Origin: Dyella sp. OK004
GTDB taxonomy: Bacteria; Pseudomonadota; Gammaproteobacteria; Xanthomonadales; Rhodanobacteraceae
DNA length: 64,000 bases
NCBI RefSeq assembly: GCF_900114495.1
Contig: NZ_FOZI01000004.1
Coordinates: 62,001-126,000, forward strand
Direction: 5' to 3'
The first letter of the stretch is position 1. The number at the start of each line of letters is the position of its first letter. Shown piece by piece: positions 10,177 through 18,966 of the stretch. The position numbers were made by a program, and so were the translations under genes. The notes beneath the pieces are model-generated. The model did not search any database. It was given only the letters and a program-made list of their open reading frames with translations, and was not told the origin of the DNA.

Positions 10177-11114
10177 GCGGCCTCCTGCGCCGTAGCGTCG
10201 GAATGCACGGGCGTCAACCAACCCCAGCGGTCTTCAGTCGTTCCATCGAACAAACCGAAGAAAGCCTGCTGCAGCGCGCGTGTCACCTGGCCCGGCTTGC
10301 CGGTGCCCACTGCCTTGCGATCAACCGAGCGCACGGGCGTGATCTCGGCGGCGGTGCCGGTCATGAATACTTCGTCGGCGCTATACAGCGCTTCGCGCGG
10401 CAGGTCGCGCTCTTCGATCTTGATGCCCAGGTCTTCGGCCAGGGTCATCACCGTGTCGCGGGTGATGCCGGCGAGGATACCGGCGCTGGTCGGCGGCGTG
10501 AGCAACTTGCCGTTCTTCACCACGAACACGTTCTCGCCGGCACCTTCGCTCAACAGACCGTTGTGGCCCAGCGCGATGCCTTCGGCGTAACCACCGCGAC
10601 GTGCTTCCAGCCCGATCAGCTGACTGCTCAGGTAATTGCCGCCGGCCTTGGCCCAGCTCGGCACGGTGTTCGGCGCAGGACGCTGCCATGAAGAGACGCA
10701 TACATCCGCGCCATGCTCGCGCGCGTCGCCGAGATAGGCACCCCATTCCAGCGCCATGATCGCCACGTCCACCGGTGCGCCATCTTTCGGCAGCACGCCC
10801 AGGCCGCCCGCGCCGCGGAACACGATCGGGCGCACATAGGCCGAGCCCATGCGGTTTGCGCGGATCACTTCCATGCAGGCGGCGTTGATCTGGTCTTCGG
10901 TGTAGCCGATCTCGATCTCGTATACGCGGGCCGACTCGAACAGGCGGCGCGTGTGATCGGCCAGGCGGAAGTAGGCCGGGCCCTGCGGTGTGGCATACAC
11001 GCGCTCGCCCTCGAACACCGAGGAACCGTAGTGCAGCGCGTGGGTGCTGACGTGGACGGTGGCTTCCGTCCACGGCTTGATGTGGCCGTTGTGCCAAAGA
11101 AATGGCGTGGTCAT
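10173..11114 (-). CDS. ilvE: Branched-chain amino acid aminotransferase
   Basis: Fold-type IV PLP aminotransferase, last step to Leu, Ile and Val. The 313-residue product begins [15 protein letters not shown] and has the PLP-lysine region [18 protein letters not shown] and the motif [10 protein letters not shown], with [16 protein letters not shown] near residue 265, as in IlvE. It overlaps both leuA (11111-11114) and leuC (10173-10176) by four bases, so leuA-ilvE-leuC is one translationally coupled block. Confidence 0.95.
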   Translation of the reverse strand: MTTPFLWHNGHIKPWTEATVHVSTHALHYGSSVFEGERVYATPQGPAYFRLADHTRRLFESARVYEIEIGYTEDQINAACMEVIRANRMGSAYVRPIVFRGAGGLGVLPKDGAPVDVAIMALEWGAYLGDAREHGADVCVSSWQRPAPNTVPSWAKAGGNYLSSQLIGLEARRGGYAEGIALGHNGLLSEGAGENVFVVKNGKLLTPPTSAGILAGITRDTVMTLAEDLGIKIEERDLPREALYSADEVFMTGTAAEITPVRSVDRKAVGTGKPGQVTRALQQAFFGLFDGTTEDRWGWLTPVHSDATAQEAA

Positions 11115-12721
11115 GCGGAGGCTCCTTGGGCTTGCGGGACGGCGACGGCGGCTTGCGGTGCCTGTCGCTCGATACGGTTGACGATCGCGAGCGCGGCCAG
11201 CGCGGTCGCTTCGACGATGTCGGTGCTGACAGCATTGCCGCGCCAGTCGCGCGCGGCATGGCGGGCGGTGAGCTGGGCCTGGCCCTGGGCGTCGCCGCCT
11301 TCGCTCACCGCGCGTACCTGGAACTGAGTGAGTTCGAGTGCGGTGCCGGTGGCGCGCTGGAACGCGCGCAACACCGCATCGACCGGACCATCGCCGATGG
11401 CGGCTTCGCCGATCTCGCGGCCGTCGTCATGGGACAGCTTCACCGAGGCCGACGCGCTGCCGCCGAGATGCGAGGCGGTGTTGAGTTGCACCAGATGCCA
11501 CGGACCGGCGGCGTCGGGGTCCTGGCCCAGAGCCAACGCTTCCAGATCCTCGTCGTGGATTTCCTGTTTCTTGTCGGCCAGCGTCTTGAAGCGGGCGAAC
11601 ACATCGTCCATCGCGCTGTCGTCCAGCGCGTGGCCCAGTGCCTGCAGGCGTTGACGCAGCGCGTGGCGACCCGAGTGCTTGCCCAGTACCAGTTTGGTCT
11701 CGGCAATGCCGACATCTTGCGGGCGCATGATTTCGTAGGTGCCGCGATGCTTAAGCATGCCGTGCTGGTGGATGCCGGATTCATGCGCGAATGCGTTCTC
11801 GCCCACGATGGCCTTATTGCGCGGTACTGCCTGGCCGGTGAGCTGTGTCAGCAGGCGCGAGGTGGGATACAACTTGCGGCTGTCGATGCGCGTGCCCACG
11901 CCGAAGTGCGGCGCACGCACGCGCAGCGCCATCACGATTTCTTCCAGCGATGCATTGCCGGCGCGTTCGCCGATACCGTTGATGGTGCATTCCACCTGGC
12001 GTGCACCGGCGCTTACCGCGGCGAGGCTGTTGGCGACCGCCATGCCCAGGTCGTCATGGCAATGCGTGGAAAACACCACGCGCTCGGCGCCCTTCACGTG
12101 CTGGCGCAGGTAGGCGAACAGTTCAGCCATTTCGGCGGGCGTGGTGTAGCCGACGGTGTCCGGCGCGTTGAGTGTGGTGGCGCCGGCGGCGATGGCGGCG
12201 CTGAACACTTCCGCCAGATATTCCGGCTCGGTGCGCAGCGCGTCCTCGGCGGAGAATTCGACTTCGTGGCACAGGCCGCGCGCGCGTTCGATGGCGGCGA
12301 CGGCGGTATCGATCACCTGTGCCTTGCTCATGCCCAGCTTGTGTTCGCGATGCAGCGGGCTGGTGGAGAGAAATACGTGGATGCGTGAGTGGTGTGCCGC
12401 TTCCAGTGCACGGCCGGTGGTGTCGATATCGCCGGGCTGACATCGCGCCAGGCCGCAGATGGTGGAGTGGCGCACGATCCTGGCGATCTCTGCCACGGCC
12501 GCGAAATCGTCCGGCGATGCCTGCGGAAAACCTGCTTCGATGATGTCCACGCCAAGCGCTTCGAGCGCATGCGCCATGCGCAATTTGGCGCGTCGATCCA
12601 TCGCAAAACCGGGCGCCTGCTCGCCATCACGCAAGGTGGTGTCGAAGATGCGCACACGCTCGGCAGCTACGTCACTCACGTCGCTGCTCTCGCTGCTGGG
12701 TTGATCCTGGGTCTTCATCAT
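11111..12721 (-). CDS. leuA: 2-Isopropylmalate synthase
   Basis: Condenses acetyl-CoA with 2-oxoisovalerate, first step of leucine synthesis. The 536 residues carry the HMGL-like TIM barrel (DTTLRDGEQAPGFAM near residue 28 and the metal-binding FSTHCHDDLGMAVANSL), and a C-terminal LeuA allosteric domain from about residue 400. The length fits the regulated family (about 520). First structural gene of the operon; the ATG is 30 bases after the attenuator hairpin, with GGAG just upstream. A second ATG directly follows the first. Confidence 0.96.
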   Translation of the reverse strand: MMKTQDQPSSESSDVSDVAAERVRIFDTTLRDGEQAPGFAMDRRAKLRMAHALEALGVDIIEAGFPQASPDDFAAVAEIARIVRHSTICGLARCQPGDIDTTGRALEAAHHSRIHVFLSTSPLHREHKLGMSKAQVIDTAVAAIERARGLCHEVEFSAEDALRTEPEYLAEVFSAAIAAGATTLNAPDTVGYTTPAEMAELFAYLRQHVKGAERVVFSTHCHDDLGMAVANSLAAVSAGARQVECTINGIGERAGNASLEEIVMALRVRAPHFGVGTRIDSRKLYPTSRLLTQLTGQAVPRNKAIVGENAFAHESGIHQHGMLKHRGTYEIMRPQDVGIAETKLVLGKHSGRHALRQRLQALGHALDDSAMDDVFARFKTLADKKQEIHDEDLEALALGQDPDAAGPWHLVQLNTASHLGGSASASVKLSHDDGREIGEAAIGDGPVDAVLRAFQRATGTALELTQFQVRAVSEGGDAQGQAQLTARHAARDWRGNAVSTDIVEATALAALAIVNRIERQAPQAAVAVPQAQGASA

Positions 12722-12750
12722 TGGCTCCGCTGAGGCGTCGCGGAGGGCAA

Positions 12751-12786
12751 TAAAAAACCCCGCATCCGTTTCCGGGTGCGGGGTTC
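12751..12786 (-). terminator. Attenuator-type intrinsic terminator before leuA
   Basis: On the minus strand CCCCGCACCCGG, a short AAA loop and CGGATGCGGGGT form a stem of about 12 bp followed by TTTTTTA. It sits between the leader peptide and leuA, which is where the terminator of an amino acid attenuator belongs. Confidence 0.88.
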
Positions 12787-12830
12787 TTTGGGGTATCTAG
12801 GTTAGTTTTGCTTTACCTGGACACAAGCCC

Positions 12831-12968
12831 TCAGCCCGCACCTCCGTTAGTAATAAGGAGTACGAGTACGAGGGTAAGAAGGAGGTTGCCGCGCAGTCGC
12901 AGCAGGCCGTAGAGCGTCGGAGGACGACTCTTTTCGGCGGTGCTGAGGTGGTTGTTGCGCTGCGACAT
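12831..12968 (-). CDS. Leader peptide of the leu-ilv operon
   Basis: A 45-codon ORF starting MSQRNNHLSTAEK. Near its end 10 of 12 consecutive codons encode Leu, Val or Ile, with two Thr (LLLTLVLVLLIT, using CTC, CTT, GTA, ATT, ACC and ACT), then NGGAG and TGA. It is followed after 44 bases by a U-tailed hairpin and then leuA. This is the classic layout of ribosome-mediated attenuation: scarce charged tRNA-Leu/Val/Ile/Thr would stall the ribosome and prevent the terminator. No Shine-Dalgarno is visible, and the promoter places transcription start at or one base before the ATG, so the peptide may be translated from a leaderless mRNA. The alternative antiterminator fold was not computed. Confidence 0.88.
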   Translation of the reverse strand: MSQRNNHLSTAEKSRPPTLYGLLRLRGNLLLTLVLVLLITNGGAG

Positions 12969-12975
12969 GTGATCG

Positions 12976-13004
12976 AACGTAACGGCCGTGGAAGGGGCTG
13001 TCAA
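12976..13004 (-). promoter_or_regulatory. Sigma-70 type promoter of the leu-ilv operon
   Basis: Minus-strand TTGACA (12999-13004), a 17-base spacer and TACGTT (12976-12981). Only seven bases separate the -10 box from the leader ATG. A 10-base palindrome TGGACGTCCA lies upstream at 13049-13058. Confidence 0.8.
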
Positions 13005-13215
13005 CAGTTTCTTGTGAAATAGTTTGAAAAAGTTCGCCCGATCACATTTGGACGTCCAGATGGCTGGATGGAAATGCAGGATGCGGCCTCCGCGCCATCT
13101 GAAACCATTCTGTGGCGAATGGAACGTCCGCCTCTCCCGGCTTTCGCTAGTGTTCCAGGTGCTAGCGCGCTCCCTATCTCTGCTCACAGGGAGTATCTAT
13201 GGGTGGAAGGCCGAC

Positions 13216-13498
13216 TAGACGCCTGACACTGGAAAAGGCGTAGCTACAAAGCCCGCCGCCTGCTCTTCAGGCCATTTCTCTTTGGTTACTTTCTCTTGAC
13301 TCCGGGCATCCATGCCCTCCGCCCTTCGGGCCAGCTGCGCTGTTCGCACTCGCTCCTGCGGCTGCGTGGGCCAGCAAAGAGAAAGTGACCCGAGCCGCGG
13401 CAGCGGTTCGGAAGCCCGCGGCAGGCGAGCCAGGGCACGCAGACGCGACAACCAAGCGATAACGCCACTGGATCCCTGCCTGCGCAGGGATGACGAGT
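13216..13498 (-). repeat. Dispersed hairpin element (family 2, copy I), with internal insertion
   Basis: Runs from CGCCTGACACTGGAAAAGGC through GGCCATTTCTCTTTGGTTAC and GCAAAGAGAAAGTGACC to GGATCCCTGCCTGCGCAGGG. The other copies have a short loop between TTACTTTCTCTT and AAAGAGAAAGT. Here about 70 extra GC-rich bases (about 13299-13368) sit at the hairpin tip. It fills the gap between the thr operon end and the leu-ilv promoter. The rest of 13499-13563 holds only a degenerate family 1 fragment (CTCCCCTGCAAGCAGGG). Confidence 0.8.
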
Positions 13499-13563
13499 AG
13501 GTGGGGATATCGCAAGGGCCGAACCCTCAACACAGTTTCTCCCCTGCAAGCAGGGACGGGAGT

Positions 13564-14889
13564 TCAGGCTGTGCGTCGCGTTCTAGCCTGGGACTGAAGT
13601 AGCCAAAGCTTCAAAGCCTCATCGCTGGCCTCCAGCGGCTCCGCCTGCGCCGACCGATCCAGCATCGCCGCCAGAGCCGGCGGCACCGGCACGGAGCGGC
13701 CGATCAACGGCTCGACCACACTTTCGAACTTGGCCGGATGCGCGGTGGCGACCACGGCCCAGTCTTGCCGCTCACTGCGCTGGTCGAGCCGGTGCATGGC
13801 GGTTGCGGTGTGCGGGCAGAACACTTCGCCATGCTTGGCAGCGTGGAGTAGCACGGTGTCGCGGATGGTGCTGTCGCTGACGCTGTGTGCGTTGACCAGG
13901 GCGCGCAGTTCGTCGTCGTGCGGGAAGGTCCAGTGCAGTCGTTCGAAATTGCTGGGCGCGCCGACATCCATCGCATTGGCCAGGGTGGCGACGGCCGCGC
14001 GCGGTGTGTACGGCGCGCCGTCGAAGTAGTCGCTGAGGGTCTCGTTAGCATTGCAAGCCAGTTCGACCTCGCCGATGGGCAGGCCCATCTCGCGCGCCCA
14101 CAGACAGGCAAGGGCGTTGCCGAGGTTGCCGGTAGGCACGATGAAGTTGAGCGGGCGACCGTGATCGTGGTGCCAGCGCAGCGCGGCGTGCGCGTAGTAG
14201 GCCATCTGCGGCAGCAGGCGGCCGAGGCTGATGCTGTTGGCGGAGGACAGCGGGCGTTGCGCTTGCAGCGCGGCGTCGTTGAGCGCGGCCTTCACCATGC
14301 GCTGGCAGTCGTCGAAACGGCCGGCCACGCGCAGCGCCTGCACGTTATTGCCGAAGCAACCGAGCTGATGCGCCTGGCGCGGCGAGACCAGGCCATCGGG
14401 ATAAAGAATCACCACCTGCACGCCGGGTTGCCGGTGGAAGGCGGCGGCTACCGCGGCACCAGTGTCGCCAGAGGTGGCGACCAGGATGGTCAGCGGTGGC
14501 TCGCCCGTCTTGCGCAGGCGGCGGAAACAGCTGGCGAGGAAGCGCGCGCCGAAATCCTTGAATGCCGCGCTGGGCCCATGGAACAACTCCAGCATCGATG
14601 CGCCGGGATGGGACGGCAGCGGCCGCAGCGGTGCCTCGAAGTTGAACGCCTCCGCGCAGATGGCTGGCAGGACCTCGGCCAGCGGGTGGCCGGCGAAGAA
14701 CGGCATCAACAGGCGGGTAGCGGTGTCGGCCAGTTTGCCGTGCGGATCGAAGGTGGCCGGATCGAGTCGAGGCAGGGCCTCGGGAACATAGAGTCCGCCA
14801 TCCGGCGCGAGGCCGGCGGCAATCACCTGATCGATGCGCGCGCCGTCTCGCGCGCCGCGTGTGCTGTGATAAAGCAGGGGTTCGCTCAT
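13564..14889 (-). CDS. thrC: Threonine synthase
   Basis: PLP enzyme converting O-phosphohomoserine to threonine. The 441 residues start [12 protein letters not shown], with the PLP lysine motif [19 protein letters not shown] near residue 105, the phosphate loop [15 protein letters not shown] near 147 and the conserved [10 protein letters not shown] near 255. The length suits the shorter bacterial form (E. coli 428). Its ATG overlaps the thrB stop by four bases; the open frame further upstream lies in thrB. Last gene of the thr operon. Confidence 0.95.
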   Translation of the reverse strand: MSEPLLYHSTRGARDGARIDQVIAAGLAPDGGLYVPEALPRLDPATFDPHGKLADTATRLLMPFFAGHPLAEVLPAICAEAFNFEAPLRPLPSHPGASMLELFHGPSAAFKDFGARFLASCFRRLRKTGEPPLTILVATSGDTGAAVAAAFHRQPGVQVVILYPDGLVSPRQAHQLGCFGNNVQALRVAGRFDDCQRMVKAALNDAALQAQRPLSSANSISLGRLLPQMAYYAHAALRWHHDHGRPLNFIVPTGNLGNALACLWAREMGLPIGEVELACNANETLSDYFDGAPYTPRAAVATLANAMDVGAPSNFERLHWTFPHDDELRALVNAHSVSDSTIRDTVLLHAAKHGEVFCPHTATAMHRLDQRSERQDWAVVATAHPAKFESVVEPLIGRSVPVPPALAAMLDRSAQAEPLEASDEALKLWLLQSQARTRRTA

Positions 14890-15866
14890 GCCTTCCTCGT
14901 GGCGTCGACTAGCGTGGCGGCGGGGCCGTTGATGGGCGAGACGAGCACATCGCTGTCCAGGCCGGCTTCGGCAAACGCGGCCGACATCGCGGCGGATGCC
15001 TTCAGGGCGTCCTCGCGCTGCTCGAACCAGCCGAACACGCTGGGGCCGGCGCCGGAGATGCTGGCGCCGAGTGCGTGGTGATCCATCGCCGCCTGCTTGA
15101 CGCGGTTGAAGCCGGGAATCAGCGGCGCGCGGCGCGGTTCCACCAGCACATCTTTCAGGCCGTCGCGGACCAGCGCGGCTTCGCCGCGATAGCAGCCGGC
15201 CAGCACCAGCGCAAGATTGGCGCTTTGCGCGACGAATTCGCCGAGTTGATAGTCGCCGGCCAAGGCCGCGCGGGCTTTGCGTGTCTCGAGCACCATGTGC
15301 GGATGGACCAGCGCGCAATGCCAATGTTCCGGCACCGGCACACGCACCAGGCGATCGCGGGTAGCGAGTACCAGGCCGCCCAGCAGCATCGGGCCCACGT
15401 TGTCGCCGTGGCGGCCGCCGCTGGCGACGGCTTCGCCTTCCAGCGCGAAGCCGTAGAGCGATTCGGCGGGTAGCGGGCGTTCCAGCAAGGCGTTGGCGGC
15501 GACCAGCGCGGCCACGCAGGAGGCGGCCGAGCCGCCCATGCCGGAGCCGAGCGCTATGCCTTTGTGCAGCACCACTTCGAAACCGTGTCGCAGGCCCAGC
15601 GCCTTGCGCAGCGCCATTAGCGCCATGCCGGCGGTGTTCTTCACGGCGTCCATCGGCAGCGCATCGACACAGCCATCAATCGCAGCGATGCGTACTACCG
15701 GTTCATCGATTCGGCGCACTTCGGCGCGATCACCAGCGCCCGCCACGCTATGGCCGAGGATGTCGAAGCCGATGCCGACATTGCCGACGCTGGCGGGCGA
15801 TTCGGCGTGAGCGGAGAGGGCGCGTTGCGGCAAGACAGACATCGATTCCACCAGTTGTGCGTTCAT
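14886..15866 (-). CDS. thrB: Homoserine kinase
   Basis: GHMP-family kinase that phosphorylates homoserine with ATP. The 326 residues have the substrate region [17 protein letters not shown] near residue 25, the ATP loop [19 protein letters not shown] near 105 (usual form GLGSSAAS), and the C-terminal motif [15 protein letters not shown]. Overlaps both thrC and the upstream homoserine dehydrogenase gene by four bases. Confidence 0.95.
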   Translation of the reverse strand: MNAQLVESMSVLPQRALSAHAESPASVGNVGIGFDILGHSVAGAGDRAEVRRIDEPVVRIAAIDGCVDALPMDAVKNTAGMALMALRKALGLRHGFEVVLHKGIALGSGMGGSAASCVAALVAANALLERPLPAESLYGFALEGEAVASGGRHGDNVGPMLLGGLVLATRDRLVRVPVPEHWHCALVHPHMVLETRKARAALAGDYQLGEFVAQSANLALVLAGCYRGEAALVRDGLKDVLVEPRRAPLIPGFNRVKQAAMDHHALGASISGAGPSVFGWFEQREDALKASAAMSAAFAEAGLDSDVLVSPINGPAATLVDATRKA

Positions 15867-17026
15867 GCGCGCGCCTCCAGCGATTCGGCGATGCGCAGCA
15901 AGTCGCCGAACACTCCGGCCGCCGTCACTTCCGGCCCGGCGCCCGGTCCCTGCACCAACAGCGGATTGTCGTGGTAACGACGCGTGGTGAATTGGACCAC
16001 GTTGTCGGTCAACCGCGTATGGGCGAACGGATGAGATGAGGGCAGTACGGCCAATTTCACGCTGGCGCGGCCGTTGCGGTCGAGGCTGGCGACGTGGCGC
16101 AGCACGCCGTTGTGCGCGCGGGCCATCGCCAACTGCGCGGCCATCGGGGCGTCGAGCTCATCGAGCCGCGCCATGAAGTCGTCGACGGAGAGTGCGGCCA
16201 GTTCGGCGGGCACCAGGCTTTGTACTTCCACATCGTCCAGCGAAAGCGCCCAGCCGGCCTCGCGAGCGAGGATCACTAGCTTGCGCGCCACGTCCATGCC
16301 GGAGAGATCGTCGCGCGGATCCGGTTCGGTATAACCCAGCGCGTGCGCCTCGCGCACCAGCGCGGAGAACGGTTGCTGCCCGTCGTAACGGTTGCACAGC
16401 CAGGCCAGCGTGCCAGAGAACATGCCATCCACCGCGAGCAATTCGTCGCCGGTATCGAGCAGGTCGCGCAGCGTCTGCACCACCGGCAGACCCGCGCAGA
16501 CAGTGGCTTCGTAGCGGAAACGCATGCCGGCGCGACAGGCTGCGCGAATCGCTTCCCAACGCGATAGCGGGCCGCTGCCGGCGAGCTTGTTCGGGGTTAC
16601 TACATGCACGCCTTCGGCGAGCCAGTCGGCGTAGTGTGAGGCGACGACATCGTTGGCGCTGCAATCGATCAGCAGGGCGTGACGGCTGTCGTCGCCGCGA
16701 ATATGCGTTGCGAATTGCTGCAGGTCGGTAGGGCGCCAGATCTGCGCGCGGTCGCAGCGGTAATTGAGGTCCGGGTCGTCGCAGTCCAGCCACATGCGCT
16801 TGCTGGCGGCGACGCCGCACAGTCTCAGCTCAAGTCCCGCTTCGGACAGACGTCCCTGCGCCGCACGCAGTTGGGTGAGCAGGGCGCTGCCGACACGACC
16901 GGGGCCGATCAGACCCACGGCCAGCGTACGGCGGCGTGGAGTGGTCGTCGGCAGCGCACGTTGGAGCAGCGGTTGTTTAGGCGGCTCTTGATGAGCCTTG
17001 TCGAGTAGTGGTGCGAGAACGTTCAC
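15863..17026 (-). CDS. thrA: Homoserine dehydrogenase (ThrA-type domain without aspartokinase)
   Basis: Reduces aspartate semialdehyde to homoserine. The 387-residue product begins with about 35 non-conserved residues, then the NAD(P) motif [14 protein letters not shown]. It continues with [16 protein letters not shown] and the catalytic region [17 protein letters not shown] ... [17 protein letters not shown]. These match the C-terminal half of bifunctional ThrA, and there is no C-terminal ACT domain as in monofunctional Hom. In E. coli and described xanthomonads this half is fused to an aspartokinase; here the sequence upstream is leader and promoter, so the kinase must be encoded elsewhere. 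Start codon is GTG with AGGAG eight bases upstream. First gene of the thr operon. Confidence 0.9.
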   Translation of the reverse strand: MNVLAPLLDKAHQEPPKQPLLQRALPTTTPRRRTLAVGLIGPGRVGSALLTQLRAAQGRLSEAGLELRLCGVAASKRMWLDCDDPDLNYRCDRAQIWRPTDLQQFATHIRGDDSRHALLIDCSANDVVASHYADWLAEGVHVVTPNKLAGSGPLSRWEAIRAACRAGMRFRYEATVCAGLPVVQTLRDLLDTGDELLAVDGMFSGTLAWLCNRYDGQQPFSALVREAHALGYTEPDPRDDLSGMDVARKLVILAREAGWALSLDDVEVQSLVPAELAALSVDDFMARLDELDAPMAAQLAMARAHNGVLRHVASLDRNGRASVKLAVLPSSHPFAHTRLTDNVVQFTTRRYHDNPLLVQGPGAGPEVTAAGVFGDLLRIAESLEARA

Positions 17027-17115
17027 GGTGGTCTCCTGGTTGGAGCCCCGTCTCGCTGGCGGTTCGGTGTGTGCCGGCCCGCCTCATCGAGGGCGGGGCC
17101 GTTGCGTGTGAGAGA

Positions 17116-17217
17116 TTACTCGCGCGCTGACACCCACCCGTGGCCGGTGGTACCGGTACCGGTGGTAATAGTCGTGGCGGAGATAGCTGCAGCGATGACG
17201 CCAGCGGACAACGTCAT
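17116..17217 (-). CDS. thrL: thr operon leader peptide
   Basis: A 33-codon ORF (MTLSAGVIAAAISATTITTG continuing TGTTGHGWVSARE). Between codons 12 and 25 it has seven Thr and two Ile codons, the same bias as E. coli ThrL. It lies 58 bases downstream of a predicted transcription start and about 90 bases before the homoserine dehydrogenase gene. A GC-rich hairpin (GGCCCCGCC ... GGCGGGCC, 17077-17101) follows the stop codon but has no U-run, so the terminator part is unclear. GGGAG lies only one base before the ATG; a TTG two codons later is better spaced. Confidence 0.78.
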   Translation of the reverse strand: MTLSAGVIAAAISATTITTGTGTTGHGWVSARE

Positions 17218-17281
17218 GCTCCCGGTGGAAGCCGGGTGGCGATACATGCGGGCTGGCGCGGATAGCGGCGACATGTGGCTG

Positions 17282-17311
17282 ACCATACGAGCCATGCTGC
17301 ACCGCAGTCAA
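17282..17311 (-). promoter_or_regulatory. Promoter of the thr operon
   Basis: Minus-strand TTGACT (17306-17311), an 18-base spacer and TATGGT (17282-17287), placing the start near 17275 and the thrL ATG 58 bases downstream. The remaining bases to 17463 hold the upstream region of the divergent gene; nothing else was recognised there. Confidence 0.7.
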
Positions 17312-17463
17312 CAGGTTCATCTGAAACTTTACGAGGGTGGGATGGCCCGGTCCGGGCTGCCTGGAATGGGTTCTGGCGACGGCAGCGAAACGAGGGCGAA
17401 TTCCGTCCTGTTACTTGCCTAACTTGATGCGGCACCGACACACCTTCCGCCCTGGAGCCCGCC

Positions 17464-18036
17464 ATGCCGATCAAGACGCGCCTTGCCGTTGCCGCCATAA
17501 CGCTTCTGTTGTCCGCCGTGACGCCGTGGGTAAGCCACGCCGCGCAGACGGATATGCCGGCAGCGGCGCGTGATAGCTCCCGGGATCTGGATTTCCTCCG
17601 CGGCAGCCCCTGGCACGTGCACAACCGGCAGTTGCCCAAGCGCCTGGCCGGCTCGCATGACTGGGTGGAGTTCGATGCCACTGACGAATTCATCGCCCTG
17701 CCGGGCAACCTCGGCAACGAAGAGCACTACCGCACCGACCACTGGAAGGATTTCGTCAGCGTCGCGTTCCAGCTCTACAACCCGAAGACCCGGCAATGGA
17801 ACGAGTACTTCGTGGAAAACCGCAGCGCACCCGGCGTGCTGCAGCCGCCGGTTACCGGTGGCTTCACGGGCGATGTCGGCCACTTCGAAGGCCAGGACAC
17901 CTACGCCGGCAAACCGATCACCGTGCGCACCACCTGGCGGCGGCTCGGGCCGAACCATGTGACCTGGGAGCAGGCGTTCTCGCCGGACGGCGGCAAGTCC
18001 TGGGAAACCAACTGGACCATGGACTTCACGCGCTGA
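17464..18036 (+). CDS. Exported DUF1579-like protein
   Basis: A 190-residue protein with a Sec signal peptide (about residues 1-26, hydrophobic core AVAAITLLLSAV, cleavage near SHA). The mature part starts DLDFLRGSPWHVHNRQLPKR and resembles DUF1579-type domains: a DFL..G.W.VHNR..K start, a LGN.EEY-like segment (LGNLGNEEHYR has the same spacing) and a C-terminal SPDGGKSWETNWTMDF. These are thought to form a lipocalin-like beta barrel; the role is unknown. GGAG lies seven bases before the ATG. The next gene follows after 30 bases and encodes another exported protein, so the two probably form an operon. Confidence 0.72.
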   Translation: MPIKTRLAVAAITLLLSAVTPWVSHAAQTDMPAAARDSSRDLDFLRGSPWHVHNRQLPKRLAGSHDWVEFDATDEFIALPGNLGNEEHYRTDHWKDFVSVAFQLYNPKTRQWNEYFVENRSAPGVLQPPVTGGFTGDVGHFEGQDTYAGKPITVRTTWRRLGPNHVTWEQAFSPDGGKSWETNWTMDFTR

Positions 18037-18066
18037 TCCGTCATGACACCACATCAAGGGCAAACC

Positions 18067-18921
18067 ATGAATCGCTTTGAACGTCTTCTGGCTGGCACGC
18101 TGGCCTCGGTCATCACCTGCGCCGCCGCCGCGCAAACCGCGCCCGCGGGCAACGCTGCGGCGCAGGCCGAAAGCGTGAAACACCTGTCCAGCTTCCAGAC
18201 CATCGAACTGCGCCGCTACACCACTAGCGATGGTGCGCGCGCACGCTTCGCCAAGTACTTCGATACCTATTTCCCGGAGGCCTTCGAACAACTGGGCGCG
18301 ATGGTGTTCGGGCAATTCCTCGAGCGCGGCAATCCCAATCACTTCACCTGGCTGCGCGGTTACAAGGATCTGTCCGCGCGCCCGGTGGTCTGCGCCGAGT
18401 TCTATTACGGTCCGCTATGGAAGGAGCATCGCAGCAAGGTCAACGCCATCCTGCCCGACAGCGACAACGTGATCCTGTTGCAGCCACTGCATCCCGAGCA
18501 TGGTTTGCTGGTGCTGCCGGCGGTCGATCCCGTAGAGGAGACCAAGGGGGCGCAAGGTGTGGCCGTGATGCAGATCTTCCCGGTGAAGAAGGGCAGCGAG
18601 GAAGCTTTCGCGAAGCAGACCGAGGCGGCGTTTGCGCGCTATCGCATCGACGGTGTGCGCGAAGCGGGCGTACTCATTTCGCTCGACGTGCCTAATAACT
18701 TTCCGCAATTGCCGATACGCACGGATGGTCCGTGGCTGGTCTGGGTGGGCGTGGTGAAAGACAACGCGACACTCGACGCGAAAGCCGCACCGGCGATGAA
18801 AGCCGCCGAGCAAGCGCTCGCCGCCACCGGGCTGCTGCGCGGTGAGATCGAACGCGTGGTGATGGACCCGACACCGCGCTCGCGACTGCGCTGGCTGGAA
18901 AGCGGCAACCCGTCGCCGTGA
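18067..18921 (+). CDS. Exported NIPSNAP-family protein
   Basis: A 284-residue protein with a signal peptide (LLAGTLASVITCAAAAQTA). It has two related halves, each like a NIPSNAP ferredoxin-like domain: the first begins TIELRRYTTSDGARARFAKY and has PEAFEQLGAMVFGQF, the second runs from about residue 160 (VAVMQIFPVKKGSEEAFAKQ). Such dimeric alpha-beta barrel folds occur in NIPSNAP and related monooxygenase-like proteins, usually cytoplasmic or mitochondrial; an exported one is less usual. The start was set at MNRFERLL rather than the ATG eight codons earlier because it precedes the signal peptide directly. Function unknown. Confidence 0.72.
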   Translation: MNRFERLLAGTLASVITCAAAAQTAPAGNAAAQAESVKHLSSFQTIELRRYTTSDGARARFAKYFDTYFPEAFEQLGAMVFGQFLERGNPNHFTWLRGYKDLSARPVVCAEFYYGPLWKEHRSKVNAILPDSDNVILLQPLHPEHGLLVLPAVDPVEETKGAQGVAVMQIFPVKKGSEEAFAKQTEAAFARYRIDGVREAGVLISLDVPNNFPQLPIRTDGPWLVWVGVVKDNATLDAKAAPAMKAAEQALAATGLLRGEIERVVMDPTPRSRLRWLESGNPSP

Positions 18922-18966
18922 GTTCGTGAGGCTACGAGTGGAAGAGTCCGCGGAGCGGCGGAGCCG

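Noticed and set aside
17084-17320. Alternative 78-codon minus-strand frame over the thr leader region
   Set aside because: It has no Thr/Ile bias or ribosome site; the 33-codon frame has the leader-peptide signature.
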